The notes: a model not told the origin generated them from the letters alone. Positions 8,617-18,903 are shown, counted from the stretch's first letter. The stretch is 64,000 nucleotides of DNA from CAITZA01 sp937915285 (GCA_036821825.1 DAISIV010000016.1:1-64000); one strand, 5' to 3'. Made by a program: numbers and translations.

Positions 8617-10653
8617 TTAGAAATTGCCACTTGTTACTACTGTCCTGCCACTGTGGGATACACTAACACGAGGGCCAAGAGAAAAATATTTTGCAAGTTC
8701 CGGTTCTTTTTCCAGCAGATTAAAAAAATCATCTCCAAAAGCTGTTAAATAGTCGACTGGCGCACCGGGCTTGATGGAAGAGTCTACCCATGCGCCGTCA
8801 GACAGCCTGAAAAGGCGTCCATTCACAAACCGGTGGTCTGGTGACATCACTGAACCAGGATTTAGTGACGTCATTAAATCCCATAGTTTTTCCCCAGAAT
8901 ACCTCAATCCTGAACGACTCGGGACAAAGTCCTTGAAACCATACATCCTGATCATTGCAGAAAGTCTGTCGGAAGTTTGAGAGTCCGGTTTAAACATTTC
9001 CTTTTCCAACAGTTTGGCAAATTTCCGCATTGCCCAGACTGTTTCTAGCCACTGTAAACCGCCTGAAATTTCGCCGGATTCGATGGAGACAGAGGCCGAT
9101 CTCGTCTTTCCACGAATTTTTGCTTTGGCCCCTATCCTACCTTTCATAAAACTCGATTTGTCGTAACTTCCAAGCGCCACAAGGTAGTCATTACCGTTTA
9201 TGTTCGGCAGAGTCTCAGGGAAGACTTCATCAGCGTAAAGATCCTGATAATCAAGAGAAATATCCGTGACAGTCGGGGTTACTATTTCAGAAAAAATTTT
9301 GTCGATAATTGATGAGTGTGACTCTGAAAATGAGATTGATATTAATTTCCCATTCGAGTGAGAAGCAAGCCTGTCCATGAGCATCGTGTTCGGTGAATCT
9401 CCTATATTCACTGCATAAATCCTTGCACGATATTTGTTAAGGCGTCTTAAATTTTCGATCAGTGTCTCATTATTCGTGAATCCAACGGTGGGACGGCCGT
9501 CGCTCAGCAGCACTATGGCGCCGGGTCTCTTGCGTGAAGAAAAAGACTCCATGGCTGTGACAATTCCATTAAAAAGATCGGAGCCTCCGCCAGGGACAAT
9601 ACCGTCCATAAAAATGGCCGCTTGCTCCCTGTTCGCCGCAGTTGAATTCCTCAGCTTTGGGGAAAAGCTTTTTACGCCTGATCCCAGAGAGATTATGTTG
9701 AACCTTTCTGATTCCTTTAGGCGCTCCAGACCCGACATGATCACTGATTTGGCTGCCCTCAACTGGTCCGCACGAATGCTTCCGGATGAATCCAGCACAA
9801 AAACTACGTCCATGTCAGACTGCGCCCCGCCTGCAACAGATTCCAACGGGGGTTGAACCATTAGCATGAAATAATTTTTGTCTTTTGAACCCCGGTAATT
9901 AAGAATTCTCAGATCGAAGTCGGATCCTCCCAGAGAGGTCAAAAGATCAAAGTCCTGTGAAACTTTCCGGTCTCTCTCCCGCACACAGACCAGACGGCGA
10001 TATGGAGTTTCTCTCGTTACACTTATCGCATGGGTCCTGGAAAGGCTTGATCGTATTGTCTGACCCATATTGAACTTCGCCCAGACTGTAAAATCAGCAA
10101 CCGGACCAAGAGAGTATCTCTCCCCAATCAATGTTACTTTCAGATTGAACAGTTGTTTTCTCAAGTCGCTGTAAGTCCTGAATCGCGCCCTTACGGATGT
10201 CTTACCCCGTGATTCCACATGAATCGGCCTGACAACTATGGCTGCCTCACCCCAAAGTTCCAACACATCATGATCATGATGTCTTTTTGCAACGTCCCTA
10301 AGTATTCGCTCCAGGGACTTGTGGTCATGGATTATGAAATCAGTCGGAGTCCCGTCCACAAGGACTTCTACATCCCGCTTCAAAACTCCTTCAGGAATGG
10401 GCAAGATGTATGCGGATTCGAGCGGGAACTCATTGTCGTTTATGAAAGTTTGGGAGAAACTATAGTCCAGTGATCTATCGGTAACTGCTACGAAATTCTC
10501 TGAAAACTGTATCGCCAGTCGGGCTAATGGAAACAGTTCACCCTTTATCTCAGGTGAGAAGGCATAAAGAAGTCCCCCGCCGTGAACTGCAGCAGGCATG
10601 CACAGAAATACGATCAACAAAAAAATCAATGCATGAGTCAATTGCTTAAACAT
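8617..10653 (-). CDS. Secreted VIT + von Willebrand factor A domain protein
   Basis: This is a 678-residue protein with an N-terminal signal peptide (hydrophobic residues 8-24, then AVHGGG). A VIT (vault/inter-alpha-trypsin inhibitor) domain follows, about 45-180, with the phrase FINDNEFPLESAYILPIPEG. A VWA domain at about 278-445 has the metal-ion adhesion motif DSSGS and the later conserved Thr and Asp residues (LLSDGRPT). The C-terminal ~200 residues carry a helical segment (WAMRKFAKLL) often seen after VIT-VWA modules. Such proteins are exported or surface-associated and thought to bind partners through Mg2+; the exact ligand is unknown. The gene is convergent with the helicase, and the flavoprotein gene precedes it on the same strand. 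Confidence 0.85.
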   Translation of the reverse strand: MFKQLTHALIFLLIVFLCMPAAVHGGGLLYAFSPEIKGELFPLARLAIQFSENFVAVTDRSLDYSFSQTFINDNEFPLESAYILPIPEGVLKRDVEVLVDGTPTDFIIHDHKSLERILRDVAKRHHDHDVLELWGEAAIVVRPIHVESRGKTSVRARFRTYSDLRKQLFNLKVTLIGERYSLGPVADFTVWAKFNMGQTIRSSLSRTHAISVTRETPYRRLVCVRERDRKVSQDFDLLTSLGGSDFDLRILNYRGSKDKNYFMLMVQPPLESVAGGAQSDMDVVFVLDSSGSIRADQLRAAKSVIMSGLERLKESERFNIISLGSGVKSFSPKLRNSTAANREQAAIFMDGIVPGGGSDLFNGIVTAMESFSSRKRPGAIVLLSDGRPTVGFTNNETLIENLRRLNKYRARIYAVNIGDSPNTMLMDRLASHSNGKLISISFSESHSSIIDKIFSEIVTPTVTDISLDYQDLYADEVFPETLPNINGNDYLVALGSYDKSSFMKGRIGAKAKIRGKTRSASVSIESGEISGGLQWLETVWAMRKFAKLLEKEMFKPDSQTSDRLSAMIRMYGFKDFVPSRSGLRYSGEKLWDLMTSLNPGSVMSPDHRFVNGRLFRLSDGAWVDSSIKPGAPVDYLTAFGDDFFNLLEKEPELAKYFSLGPRVSVSHSGRTVVTSGNF

Positions 10654-10757
10654 CGCTCACGTGATCTTTATGATTATCCACTCCTGACCTCATGGCTTGA
10701 AACCGGAAGGCCCGTAATCCTTTTATCGCCAAAAAGCCGATTTTGTGGGCCGAAAGT

Positions 10758-11480
10758 CTAATCATCATTAGTGGTGGATAATTCTCTGTCCCAGAAGGCA
10801 TTCGCCATCCTGACAAGTTCATCCGTGGAGCAAATGTCCTGTGCTACAAGTTTGGCCATATCCTGATCGACGCTCCCTGTTTCGATCAAACTCCTTCCGA
10901 TGGCCCGGGCTGCGTCAAGAACGTTTTTTAGGAGTTCAGGATACTTCTTGCCTAGAAGTAAAGAAAAGGCAGCCGGTCTTAACAAGGCCCCACAGTAATC
11001 AGATCCCATGTTTAGGCATACCCTTTTGAAATGCTCAACAAGCGGGTCAAAATTATGCAGGCCCGGATATCCGCAGACAGACACCAGGAACATTCTACCC
11101 GGGAACTTGCGGCGTAAGGGATGGTAAACCCTTGACCCCTCAACCAAAAAATGCGGATCCAAAAACGTTACCAGTCTGTCAACGAAAACCTTGCTCAATC
11201 CCGTCATACCATCGATATACAACGGGGTAGCCAAAACCAGAATGTCCGAAGAAGACAACCGATCCTGGATAGCAGGCATGTCATCATCATGAATACAAAC
11301 TCCAGGGGACTTGGCATAACATTGAAAGCAGCCTATACAGGATTTAATCTTCTTCCTAGCAAGGTTTATGATCTCCACTTTTGCTCCGGATTCACGCACA
11401 CCCACAAGAAATGGCGTCAGAATGGCCTGTGTGTTACCAGCCTCAACTCTTGGAGATCCATTGATGACCAATACGTTCAT
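10758..11480 (-). CDS. Flavodoxin-family NAD(P)H-dependent oxidoreductase with Cys motif
   Basis: This 240-residue protein has the NADPH-dependent FMN reductase/flavodoxin fold. The N-terminal LVINGSPR binds the FMN phosphate. A CIGCFQC cysteine cluster with a fourth Cys seven residues later follows, then a DILVLATPLYIDGMTGLSKVF segment that binds the flavin ring. The four Cys spacing resembles that of iron-sulfur flavoproteins and suggests a possible iron-sulfur cluster. It probably carries out one- or two-electron transfer in the anaerobic cytoplasm; the substrate is unknown. A second family member lies at 17161-17727. It is followed on the same strand by the VIT/VWA gene and faces a small membrane protein gene upstream. 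Confidence 0.85.
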   Translation of the reverse strand: MNVLVINGSPRVEAGNTQAILTPFLVGVRESGAKVEIINLARKKIKSCIGCFQCYAKSPGVCIHDDDMPAIQDRLSSSDILVLATPLYIDGMTGLSKVFVDRLVTFLDPHFLVEGSRVYHPLRRKFPGRMFLVSVCGYPGLHNFDPLVEHFKRVCLNMGSDYCGALLRPAAFSLLLGKKYPELLKNVLDAARAIGRSLIETGSVDQDMAKLVAQDICSTDELVRMANAFWDRELSTTNDD

Positions 11481-11660
11481 CGTATTTCCTTTATTTTATG
11501 CAATCAGGTCTAATCGCGATCCGAAAGTGAATTAATACCATCCATCGAAACAAAATCAAGTTCTATTGGCCGAACGATACTTAACAAAGCGATTTTTGAT
11601 TGCAGATCATGGCGATTTAACGATAAAATATTTAGAAGATTTAGAGTACGAGGAGAAAAA

Positions 11661-11858
11661 ATGCCTGGAAATAAGTTTCTTAACCCTCTGATAAAACTTG
11701 CCTTATGTATATTTGGCACATCCCTGCTCGGTTATTATGTCTATGAATCGCTTTCTTCAGGGGGGAGCATTGACTCAATAGCAGCAGTTCGAATCCTTGT
11801 TTTGATCGGTTTTGTCTACCTCCTCATCCAGAGCGCAAGAGAATTGACAAGCAAGTAA
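11661..11858 (+). CDS. Small membrane protein, 65 residues
   Basis: A 65-residue protein with two predicted membrane helices (about 12-30 and 42-58) separated by a short Ser/Gly-rich loop. A good ribosome-binding site, GAGGAG, lies directly before the ATG. It stands alone between a divergent flavoprotein gene and the fdhA leader. No family is recognised. The ribosome-binding site and helix pattern make it likely to be real. Confidence 0.65.
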   Translation: MPGNKFLNPLIKLALCIFGTSLLGYYVYESLSSGGSIDSIAAVRILVLIGFVYLLIQSARELTSK

Positions 11859-12285
11859 AGACTTACTCACATTAACACTCCGATCATTGTCCCTCCTGAC
11901 ACCTGCCAAACCCAGTTGTTGTGTCAAATCCGACATGGCTCGCAAAAGATTTTTTGCATGAAACCACTAGTTATTTCAACGTGTTGTATGTTTATTTTTG
12001 GTTGAACGTGTTGACACTTTTAGCTCTGACTGCTGTATTCTACGTTTAAGTGGTACTTACAACGGTTCTATCTTGATGGAAACTTTGGCTCCATTGCTAC
12101 CTGATAGAATGATTTTAGAGACTTACACCCATTTTATTTCAAATTGATGGTCAACTAGAAACAAAAATTAAACAGATTATAAGCCTTCAAACGCGATACG
12201 CGTAGATCAGCAACGGTCTCGGGTATTCTGCATTTTCGGTCGGTAGTATTTTTGTTCTCAAAATTAAAAGAAAGGAGAGCGCAAC
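11859..12285. other. Intergenic region upstream of fdhA (427 bp)
   Basis: No convincing coding frame is seen here. It holds a palindrome GCAAAA-GATT-TTTTGC at 11942-11957, a sigma-70-like promoter at 12011-12039, a leader of about 240 bases, and a strong ribosome-binding site (AAAGGAGAG) just before the fdhA ATG. The long leader leaves room for regulation by formate, molybdate/tungstate or selenium supply, but I recognise no known riboswitch. Confidence 0.6.
12011..12039 (+). promoter_or_regulatory. Candidate sigma-70 promoter for fdhAB
   Basis: TTGACA at 12011-12016 is followed after 17 bases by TGTATT at 12034-12039. The -35 is perfect and the -10 is weak; TATTCT at 12036 with a 19-base spacer is an alternative. 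It would give a leader of about 240 bases. Confidence 0.4.
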
Positions 12286-15200
12286 ATGACACTATCACGC
12301 CGGGATTTCTTCAAGATCTCGGGCGCCGTGGGTGCTGGCCTGGCGATTTCTTCTTTGGGTATCGACATGCAGCCTGTAAAGGCCTATGCGGAAGAACTCA
12401 AAAAGATTGACAAGATGAAAACCGCCAAGCAGAGCACATCAGTTTGCGCCTATTGCGCAGTAGGTTGCGGACTGCTCTGCAGCACGGACTCCAAGACAAA
12501 CAAGATCATCAACATTGAGGGAGATCCTGACAGTCCGATCAATGAGGGAGCGCTATGCGCCAAGGGAGCAGCGACCTTCCAGGTTACCGCAGCAAACCCC
12601 AGTCGCTTGCAGAAGGTTCTTTACAGGGCTCCTGGCAGCGACAAGTGGCAGGAGAAATCATGGGATTGGGCCCTTTCTGAAATAGCCAAAAAGGTCAAGG
12701 CTACCAGGGATGCGTCCTTCATCGAAAAGAATGACAAGGGACAGGCTGTAAACCGCGTAGAGGCAATAGCTCACATTGGAAGCGCAGCGCTTGACAACGA
12801 GGAACTGTGGCCGCTTCAGGCGATGATGCGAGCGCTTGGGCTTGTCTACATTGAACACCAGGCCCGAATATGACACAGCGCCACTGTTGCGGCTCTGGCA
12901 GAGTCGTTTGGACGTGGCGCAATGACGAACCATTGGATAGATCTAAAAAACAGCGACTGTATCCTGGTCATGGGCAGCAATGTTGCAGCCAATCATCCCA
13001 TAGCCATGAAGTGGATACAGAAGGCAAAAGACAGCGGGGCCAAGCTCATTTCTGTGGACCCGAGATTTACTCAGACATCCGCACGGGCTGATATTTATAC
13101 ATCCCTTCGATCGGGAACCGACATACCGTTCCTTGGCGGCATGATCAAATACCTCCTCGACAACAACAAGATTCAGAAGGAATACGTACTAAATTACACA
13201 AATGCTTCATTCATCCTTGGTGACAAGTACGACTTTGTGGAAGGCCTTTTCTCAGGATACAACCCTGAAAAAAGATCTTATGACAAATCGGCTTGGTCAT
13301 TTGTCAAGGATGAAAAGGGATTGGTCGCCAGAGATCTCACTCTCGAGAATCCCAAATGCGTTTATCAGCTTCTGAAAAAGCACTATTCCAGGTACACAGT
13401 CGATCTTGTCTCCAGTATCACGGGAACTCCGAAGGATGAGTTGCTGAAGGTGTGGGAGACTTTCGCTCAAACGGGTGTTAAGGACAAGGCGGGAACTATT
13501 CTGTATGCAATGGGATGGACCCAGCACACGGTCGGAGTCCAGAACATCAGAACCATGGCAATAATCCAGTTACTTCTGGGTAACATGGGAATGGCCGGTG
13601 GTGGAGTAAACGCGCTGCGCGGCGAATCAAATGTTCAGGGTTCCACAGACCAAGCCCTGCTTTTCCACATTCTGCCTGGTTACCTGCGCTATCCGACAGC
13701 CGACTTGGGAAATCTGGAAGCCTACAAAAAAGCGATTACCACGACCACTGCCGAGCCAATGTCGGCAAACTGGCCTCAGAATTCGCCCAAGTACGCGGTG
13801 AGCCTTTTGAAGTCTTTTTGGGGTGACAAAGCAACAGCGGAAAATGATTTCGGCTATGGCTGGCTCCCCAAACTGGATGTTGGACAGAACTGCTCCTGGC
13901 TGAATCTTTTTGATGAAATGTACAACGGAAAGATAAAGGGATTCTTCGCCTGGGGACAGAATCCGGCTTGTTCAAGCGCCAATGCCGAAAAGGTCAGGCA
14001 GGCCATGGGCAAACTTGACTGGATGGTCAACGTAAATCTTTTTGACAACGAGACGGGCTCATTCTGGAAGGGCCCGGGCATGGATCCCAAGAAGATCAAG
14101 ACCGAAGTGTTCATGCTTCCTTGCGCTGCTTCGGTAGAAAAAGAAGGCAGCATAAGTAACAGCGGACGCTGGGCGCAGTGGCGATACAAGGGCGGCGATG
14201 CGCCGGGAATGGCCAAACCGGATGGTGACATACTGTTCGATCTATTCCTCAAGATCAGGGAACTTTACAAAAAGGACAAGAATGGAAAATTCCCTGAGCC
14301 GATCCTGAACCTGAAATGGGATTATGCAGACAAAAAAGGCCATTTTGATACTCACCTGGTTGCCAAGGAAATCAATGGTTACTTCCAGAAAGACATGAAG
14401 ATTGGCGACAAAGAGTACAAAAAGGGAGACCTTGTGCCTGCTTTTGGAATGCTTCAGGCTGATGGGAGCACGTCTTCCGGCAACTGGATATATTGCCAGA
14501 GCTATAACGCCGACGGCAACAATATGGCGCGCCGCAAAAAAGACGACCCGACTGGATTGGGCCTGTTCCCTCAGTGGGCATGGGCATGGCCGGTCAATAG
14601 AAGGATCATCTACAACAGAGCCTCGGTGGATCCAAACGGTCAGCCTTGGAACCCTGCCAAAGCAGTCGTTAAATGGGTAGATGGTAAATGGGTCGGTGAC
14701 GTGCCGGATGGTCCGTGGCCACCCATGTCGGACAAAGAAAAAGGCAAGCTTCCATTCATAATGAAACCGGACGGAGTAGCATCGATATTCGGACCCGGTC
14801 TCAATGACGGACCATTCCCGGAACACTATGAACCCCTGGAATGCCCCGTTCCAAGTAATGCCCTGTCCAAACAGTTCATCAACCCAACCATCAAGATTTT
14901 TAAGGGAGAAAAAGACAAGCACCTCACGTGTGATCCGAGATTCCCCTTTGTTGGAACAACTTACAGGGTTACCGAGCACTGGCAGACAGGCTTGATGACT
15001 AGATGGCAACCATGGTTGATCGAAGCTGAACCTCAAATGTTTGTGGAGATGAGCGAAGAACTTGCAAAGCTCCGGGGAATCAGCAATGGCGAAAAAGTGA
15101 AGGTGTCTTCAGTACGAGGAGAGCTTGAAGCCGTGGCCATCGTCACGACCCGTTTCAAACCCTTCAAAATCGGAGACTTGACCGTTCATGAAATCGGCAT

Positions 15201-15354
15201 GCCATGGTGCTACGGATGGATCACTCCAAAAGAAGGTGGAGAATCAGTCAACCTGCTCACGCCTAACGTTGGTGATCCCAACACCATGATACCTGAATCT
15301 AAAGCGTTCATGGTAAATGTGACCAAAATAGAAGGAGGATCAAAGAATGTCTGA
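12286..15354 (+). CDS. fdhA: Formate dehydrogenase catalytic subunit, selenocysteine-containing, Tat-exported
   Basis: This 1022-residue protein, read through an in-frame UGA at 12871-12873 (codon 196), is the molybdo/tungsto-bis-PGD catalytic subunit that oxidises formate to CO2. The twin-arginine signal SRRDFFKISG (Arg5-Arg6) sends it folded to the periplasm. A [4Fe-4S] cluster is bound by Cys54, Cys57, Cys61 and Cys91. The UGA is read as selenocysteine: the sequence on either side (EHQARI, UGA, HSATVA, then FGRGAMTNHW) is the active-site loop of Sec-containing formate dehydrogenases. The frame is unbroken before and after, and a SECIS-like hairpin follows. It overlaps fdhB by eight bases. 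Without selenocysteine insertion only a 195-residue fragment would be made. Confidence 0.95.
12871..12901 (+). promoter_or_regulatory. UGA selenocysteine codon and SECIS-like hairpin of fdhA
   Basis: The UGA at 12871 is followed by CACAGC, and a short stem (TGC/GCA, with wobble extensions) encloses a loop starting with GG about 17 bases downstream. Position and loop resemble those of the E. coli fdhF SECIS element that binds SelB. The stem is weak by eye. Confidence 0.7.
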
Positions 15355-15994
15355 CGGATATTCAATTCTTGTTGACACCTCCAAGTGTACGGCGTGCCGC
15401 GGCTGCCAGATAGCCTGCAAGCAATGGAACGGTCTTCCGGGCACAAAGACAAAAAACGAAGGAACCCATCAGAATCCCATGGATCTGTCTTTCGAGACTT
15501 ACAAGATCGTCAGATTCGCTGAGGGCGCTCAGGCTGACGGAAAACCTTACTGGAACTTCTTTTCTGAACAGTGCAGGCATTGCCTTAACCCTGGATGCAT
15601 GGCTGAAGCGGAAAAGGGAGAGATAATCCAGGATGAGAAAACGGGGGCAGTTCTTTTCACCCCGAAGACGAAGAGCCTGAATTTTGAAACTGCTCGTGAG
15701 GGTTGCCCTTACGACATTCCAAGACAGAACCCAAAGACCAAGGAAATGTTCAAATGCACTATGTGCTTCGACCGAATCACCAACAATATGATCCCGGCTT
15801 GCGTCAAGTCATGCCCTACGGGAGCCATGGTGTTCGGTGAACGCGACAAAATCCTTGCATCTGTCAAGGCACGTGTCGCAGACCTCAAGAAGAGCTATCC
15901 TAAAGCTCAGGCCATAAATGCCGATGACGTCAGGGTGATCTACGTGGTTACTGAAGATCCCAAGAAATACTGGGAATTTGCCGCCGGTAGATAA
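15347..15994 (+). CDS. fdhB: Formate dehydrogenase iron-sulfur subunit
   Basis: This 215-residue ferredoxin-type subunit relays electrons from FdhA to periplasmic acceptors. Cys groups for four [4Fe-4S] clusters are visible: CTACRGCQIAC near the N-terminus, CRHCLNPGC, CPYD, CTMC and CVKSCPTG. No membrane helix is present at the C-terminus, so this looks like the soluble FdhAB type of sulfate reducers rather than the membrane-anchored FdnGHI type. It has no signal peptide of its own and probably crosses the membrane bound to FdhA through the Tat system. A strong ribosome-binding site, GAAGGAGG, lies in the 3' end of fdhA. No cytochrome subunit gene follows. Confidence 0.93.
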   Translation: MSDGYSILVDTSKCTACRGCQIACKQWNGLPGTKTKNEGTHQNPMDLSFETYKIVRFAEGAQADGKPYWNFFSEQCRHCLNPGCMAEAEKGEIIQDEKTGAVLFTPKTKSLNFETAREGCPYDIPRQNPKTKEMFKCTMCFDRITNNMIPACVKSCPTGAMVFGERDKILASVKARVADLKKSYPKAQAINADDVRVIYVVTEDPKKYWEFAAGR

Positions 15995-16016
15995 TCGCTG
16001 ATTACATTTACAGAAC

Positions 16017-16053
16017 AAGCCCTGTTTTTCATTGAAAAACGGGGCTTTTTTTT
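16017..16053 (+). terminator. Intrinsic terminator after fdhAB
   Basis: A 14-bp stem (16017-16030 with 16034-16047, one T-G pair, ATT loop) is followed by an unbroken T run to 16053. It is the strongest terminator in the window and separates fdhAB from fdhE. Confidence 0.9.
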
Positions 16054-16224
16054 CGACTTACTGACTGTTCCAGTCAGAGTTGGCCCTAAACAGGGATTCT
16101 GAAAACTCAACCCTGGCAAACTTGCGATTTGTGAACTCATGTGGCATTTTAGTTTGGGCTCGGACAGATTCGGCTATCAGTCCACCCCGGATGGATGACC
16201 CAAGATTTTCCCAAGGAGAACAAA

Positions 16225-17142
16225 ATGCCTCAAGGCGAAGATTCATGCGCTTCATGTACCGCAATAAAGAAGTCACTGGAACGCCTCAGATCAGATATAC
16301 CGGATCTGGAAGTTATTGTAGAAAGCTTTGAAAATCTTTTTTTGACAATCGCTGAAGTCAGTTCCAAGTTGCCTGAAATAAAATTAGAGAATTCTGAAAT
16401 TGACCCGGCCAGTTTCTCACAGGGTCTCCCCATCCTGAGGAGCTGGAAGGTTGACATACCTAATGATCTTTTCCTTGTCTCCGCAGAAGCAATGTTACCT
16501 GCAATGCAGAAATGTTTTCCCAAAATAGAGAAAACTCTGTCGGGAGTGCTGGAGCACATTAGAAATCACTGTAAACAGTCATATGAACTGAGACCTGATG
16601 ATAAGGAAAGTTCATCAGAATTGATCGGGCAGCTTGTTGAAAAACTTGGAATTGACACTGACTTGGCTCACTTCATTATTACCCAGGTCACAAAACCTTT
16701 TGCTGAAAAGATTTCGGACAGTCTTACCCCTCTTCCATCCGGACTGAACTGGACAAAAGGATATTGCCCGGTGTGCGGATCCTGGCCCGAAATAAGTTTT
16801 ATCCGAGGCAAAGATGGAAAGCGGAGCTTGAGGTGCTGTTTCTGCGGACATGAATACGGCTTTTCCAGACTGGTTTGTCCGTTCTGTGAAAACGATGACC
16901 AGAGCAAGATGGAACTTTTTTACTCGCAGGACAGAAGCTTCGAACGTGCAGAGATGTGTGGCGCATGCAAGAAATACGTAGTGGGACTGGACACCCGCAC
17001 TCTCATTTACGAGCCTGCTCCTCAGGTAGCAGCTTTGGGCATGATTTATTTGGACATCCTGGCTCAGGAAAAGGGGTTCACTCCAGGAGCCGTATGCGCT
17101 TGGAACGTTATCGGAGGTTCCGGGACTGAAACCTCCGCGTGA
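16225..17142 (+). CDS. fdhE: Formate dehydrogenase accessory protein FdhE
   Basis: FdhE is a 305-residue rubredoxin-like zinc/iron protein needed for maturation of exported formate dehydrogenases, probably acting on the Tat-bound FdhA. The C-terminal half shows four CxxC pairs, CPVCG, CCFCG, CPFCE and CGACK, which bind metal. The N-terminal half is helical. The start at 16225 is chosen because AAGGAG lies six bases before it; an in-frame ATG 30 bases upstream lacks this. Length matches the family (about 300). It lies downstream of the fdhAB terminator, so it probably has its own promoter or depends on read-through. Confidence 0.92.
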   Translation: MPQGEDSCASCTAIKKSLERLRSDIPDLEVIVESFENLFLTIAEVSSKLPEIKLENSEIDPASFSQGLPILRSWKVDIPNDLFLVSAEAMLPAMQKCFPKIEKTLSGVLEHIRNHCKQSYELRPDDKESSSELIGQLVEKLGIDTDLAHFIITQVTKPFAEKISDSLTPLPSGLNWTKGYCPVCGSWPEISFIRGKDGKRSLRCCFCGHEYGFSRLVCPFCENDDQSKMELFYSQDRSFERAEMCGACKKYVVGLDTRTLIYEPAPQVAALGMIYLDILAQEKGFTPGAVCAWNVIGGSGTETSA

Positions 17143-17160
17143 GAGGGATCACCTCTACTG

Positions 17161-17727
17161 TCATGACGAAACCAGTGAATCAGCCAGGCGTCTAGCCTCA
17201 TCCTTTCTATCATCCGTGATTGATTCTGGGGACGAGCAGAACGGGATTACGAGATCCAGGGGATTACTGATCTTCACATAACCCATCAGATTCTTGTAAC
17301 TTGTGACCAGAAGATCGGCATTGTTTTCGAACGGACCTCCGCAAGTGACTACCAGCGCCGACTTCTTGCCCTCCAGAAAACTTTTGTGGTTCGCTGATCC
17401 GTAATTCTTTACCAGGCAGTAATGCCTGTCAATCAGCGGCTTGATTTGCGCAGCCCAGGACCAGCAATAAACTGGAGAGGAGTAAATAATAACGTCTGCC
17501 TTGATCATCCTCTCGAAAATCGACATGGCGTCGTCCTTGCGCGAGCAGACGAGGCTGTCTTTCTTGTGACATTTGTAGCAACTGGTGCATGCTTCAATTT
17601 TGTGGTCTGTAACATTTATCCTCTTGATCTTATGACCACCGTTGCTCAAATGGTCTTCCATCACCTCAAGAATCCGGGCAGTCGCCCCCTTCTTGCGTGG
17701 ACCTCCCAAAATGCTTACTATTCTCAT
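17161..17727 (-). CDS. Iron-sulfur flavoprotein / NADPH-dependent FMN reductase family
   Basis: This 188-residue flavodoxin-fold protein begins ILGGPRKKGATARIL (FMN phosphate loop). It carries the compact Cys motif CTSCYKC with a fourth Cys seven residues later, as in the Isf iron-sulfur flavoproteins that pass electrons from ferredoxin in anaerobes. DVIIYSSPVYCWSWAAQIK is the flavin-ring loop. It converges with fdhE with only 18 bases between the stops. It resembles the product at 10758-11480 in motif layout but is shorter. The electron partner cannot be told from sequence. Confidence 0.85.
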   Translation of the reverse strand: MRIVSILGGPRKKGATARILEVMEDHLSNGGHKIKRINVTDHKIEACTSCYKCHKKDSLVCSRKDDAMSIFERMIKADVIIYSSPVYCWSWAAQIKPLIDRHYCLVKNYGSANHKSFLEGKKSALVVTCGGPFENNADLLVTSYKNLMGYVKISNPLDLVIPFCSSPESITDDRKDEARRLADSLVSS

Positions 17728-17809
17728 GTCAAGTTCCGTTTCAAATTATTGTTCAATCTTACCCTGACGATATAATTTGTCAGTGGCCAAGACAAGAAAA
17801 TATTGATTC

Positions 17810-18865
17810 ATGAGATCCAAAAAAAGCCAACTCAACAAATTCCTTTTCCCAGCTATCCTGACGTTAGCCGCTCTGGCAGGTTTGATTGCCGCAAGCCTTA
17901 ATATTGGGAACGTAACTTTAGACCGGACCATAATAGAAACAAAGCTGCTGTATCCTTTGATGAGACTCATCATCTTTCTCGGCATAGGACTACTGATCGG
18001 CCAAATCCTTGAGAGTACCGGATGGACCGTCAAGATTGCCAGGTTGGTACGGCCGGTAACAAAATGGTCAAATCTCAAGGATGAAAGCGCAGCGTCATTT
18101 GTCACCAGTTTTGTTTCCGGCATCGCAGCGAATACAATGTTGGTAACTTTTAATCAGGAAGGAAAGATAGCCAGGAATGAACTCATTTTGACTTACCTTC
18201 TGAACAATGGACTCCCGATGTTTCTGCTGCACCTTCCAACGACTTTTTTCCTGGTGGTTTCACTTGCTGGAATGGCGGGAGCCGTTTACATAGGCATCAC
18301 CTTTATGGCTGCTCTTTTAAGGAGCGTCATTATCCTGGCAATTTGTAGATTCAGGCTTCCCAAGGCCTGCTGGTTGTGGAGCCCTGTCTTTGGCGAAAAA
18401 CCCGTTGACTCGGAAAGAACCATGACAAAAATCTGGATAAAATTCAGGGACCGTTTTGTTAGGGTAGCTCTTTACACAGCCCCCATTTATGTCATCGTTT
18501 TTCTGCTTAATGAATACGGTCTGTTCAAATGGATGAGAATCAGTCTTGCAGGCTCTGTTTCGGCCAATCTGTTGCCTGTAGAGGCTGCGGGGATGGTGGC
18601 ATTCTCACTGGCTACGGAATTCGGGGCGGGAATGGCTGCGGCTGGGGCGCTTCTTTCCACGGGAGCCCTCACCACTAAACAGGCGGCGGTCGCACTCATA
18701 ATTGGAACAATATTAGCCACCCCGATTCGCACCCTAAGGCATCAGGTCCCAACACACCTGGGGCTATTTGATGTAGGCCTTGGGACTAAACTACTGGCGC
18801 TCGGCCAGGGGTTCAGGGTCATGACGCTGGTTCTGGTGACAGCATGTTACGTGAAGTTATTTTAG
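17810..18865 (+). CDS. Nucleoside-recognition (Gate) domain membrane protein
   Basis: This 351-residue integral membrane protein has about eight to nine hydrophobic helices. The segment SFVSGIAANTMLVTFNQEGKI and the pairing of two similar halves are those of the nucleoside recognition/Gate domain (SpmA/SpmB/FeoB-like) family. Substrate is unknown; relatives are linked to nucleoside or metal transport. It is convergent with the ArsP_1-type permease, 38 bases between stops. It starts at ATG 17810 without a strong ribosome-binding site. Confidence 0.75.
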   Translation: MRSKKSQLNKFLFPAILTLAALAGLIAASLNIGNVTLDRTIIETKLLYPLMRLIIFLGIGLLIGQILESTGWTVKIARLVRPVTKWSNLKDESAASFVTSFVSGIAANTMLVTFNQEGKIARNELILTYLLNNGLPMFLLHLPTTFFLVVSLAGMAGAVYIGITFMAALLRSVIILAICRFRLPKACWLWSPVFGEKPVDSERTMTKIWIKFRDRFVRVALYTAPIYVIVFLLNEYGLFKWMRISLAGSVSANLLPVEAAGMVAFSLATEFGAGMAAAGALLSTGALTTKQAAVALIIGTILATPIRTLRHQVPTHLGLFDVGLGTKLLALGQGFRVMTLVLVTACYVKLF

Positions 18866-18903
18866 GGTGGAAACGATTATAGTTTTTAGCGTCCTAGACC
18901 AGG

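Noticed and set aside
11936..11960. Sigma-54 promoter resemblance (TGGCTCG with a later TTGC)
   Set aside because: The GG to GC distance is 17 bases instead of the required 10.
14242..15036. 264-codon open frame antisense to fdhA
   Set aside because: It lies wholly within fdhA on the other strand, has no ribosome-binding site and no recognisable domain; it reflects codon bias of the real gene.
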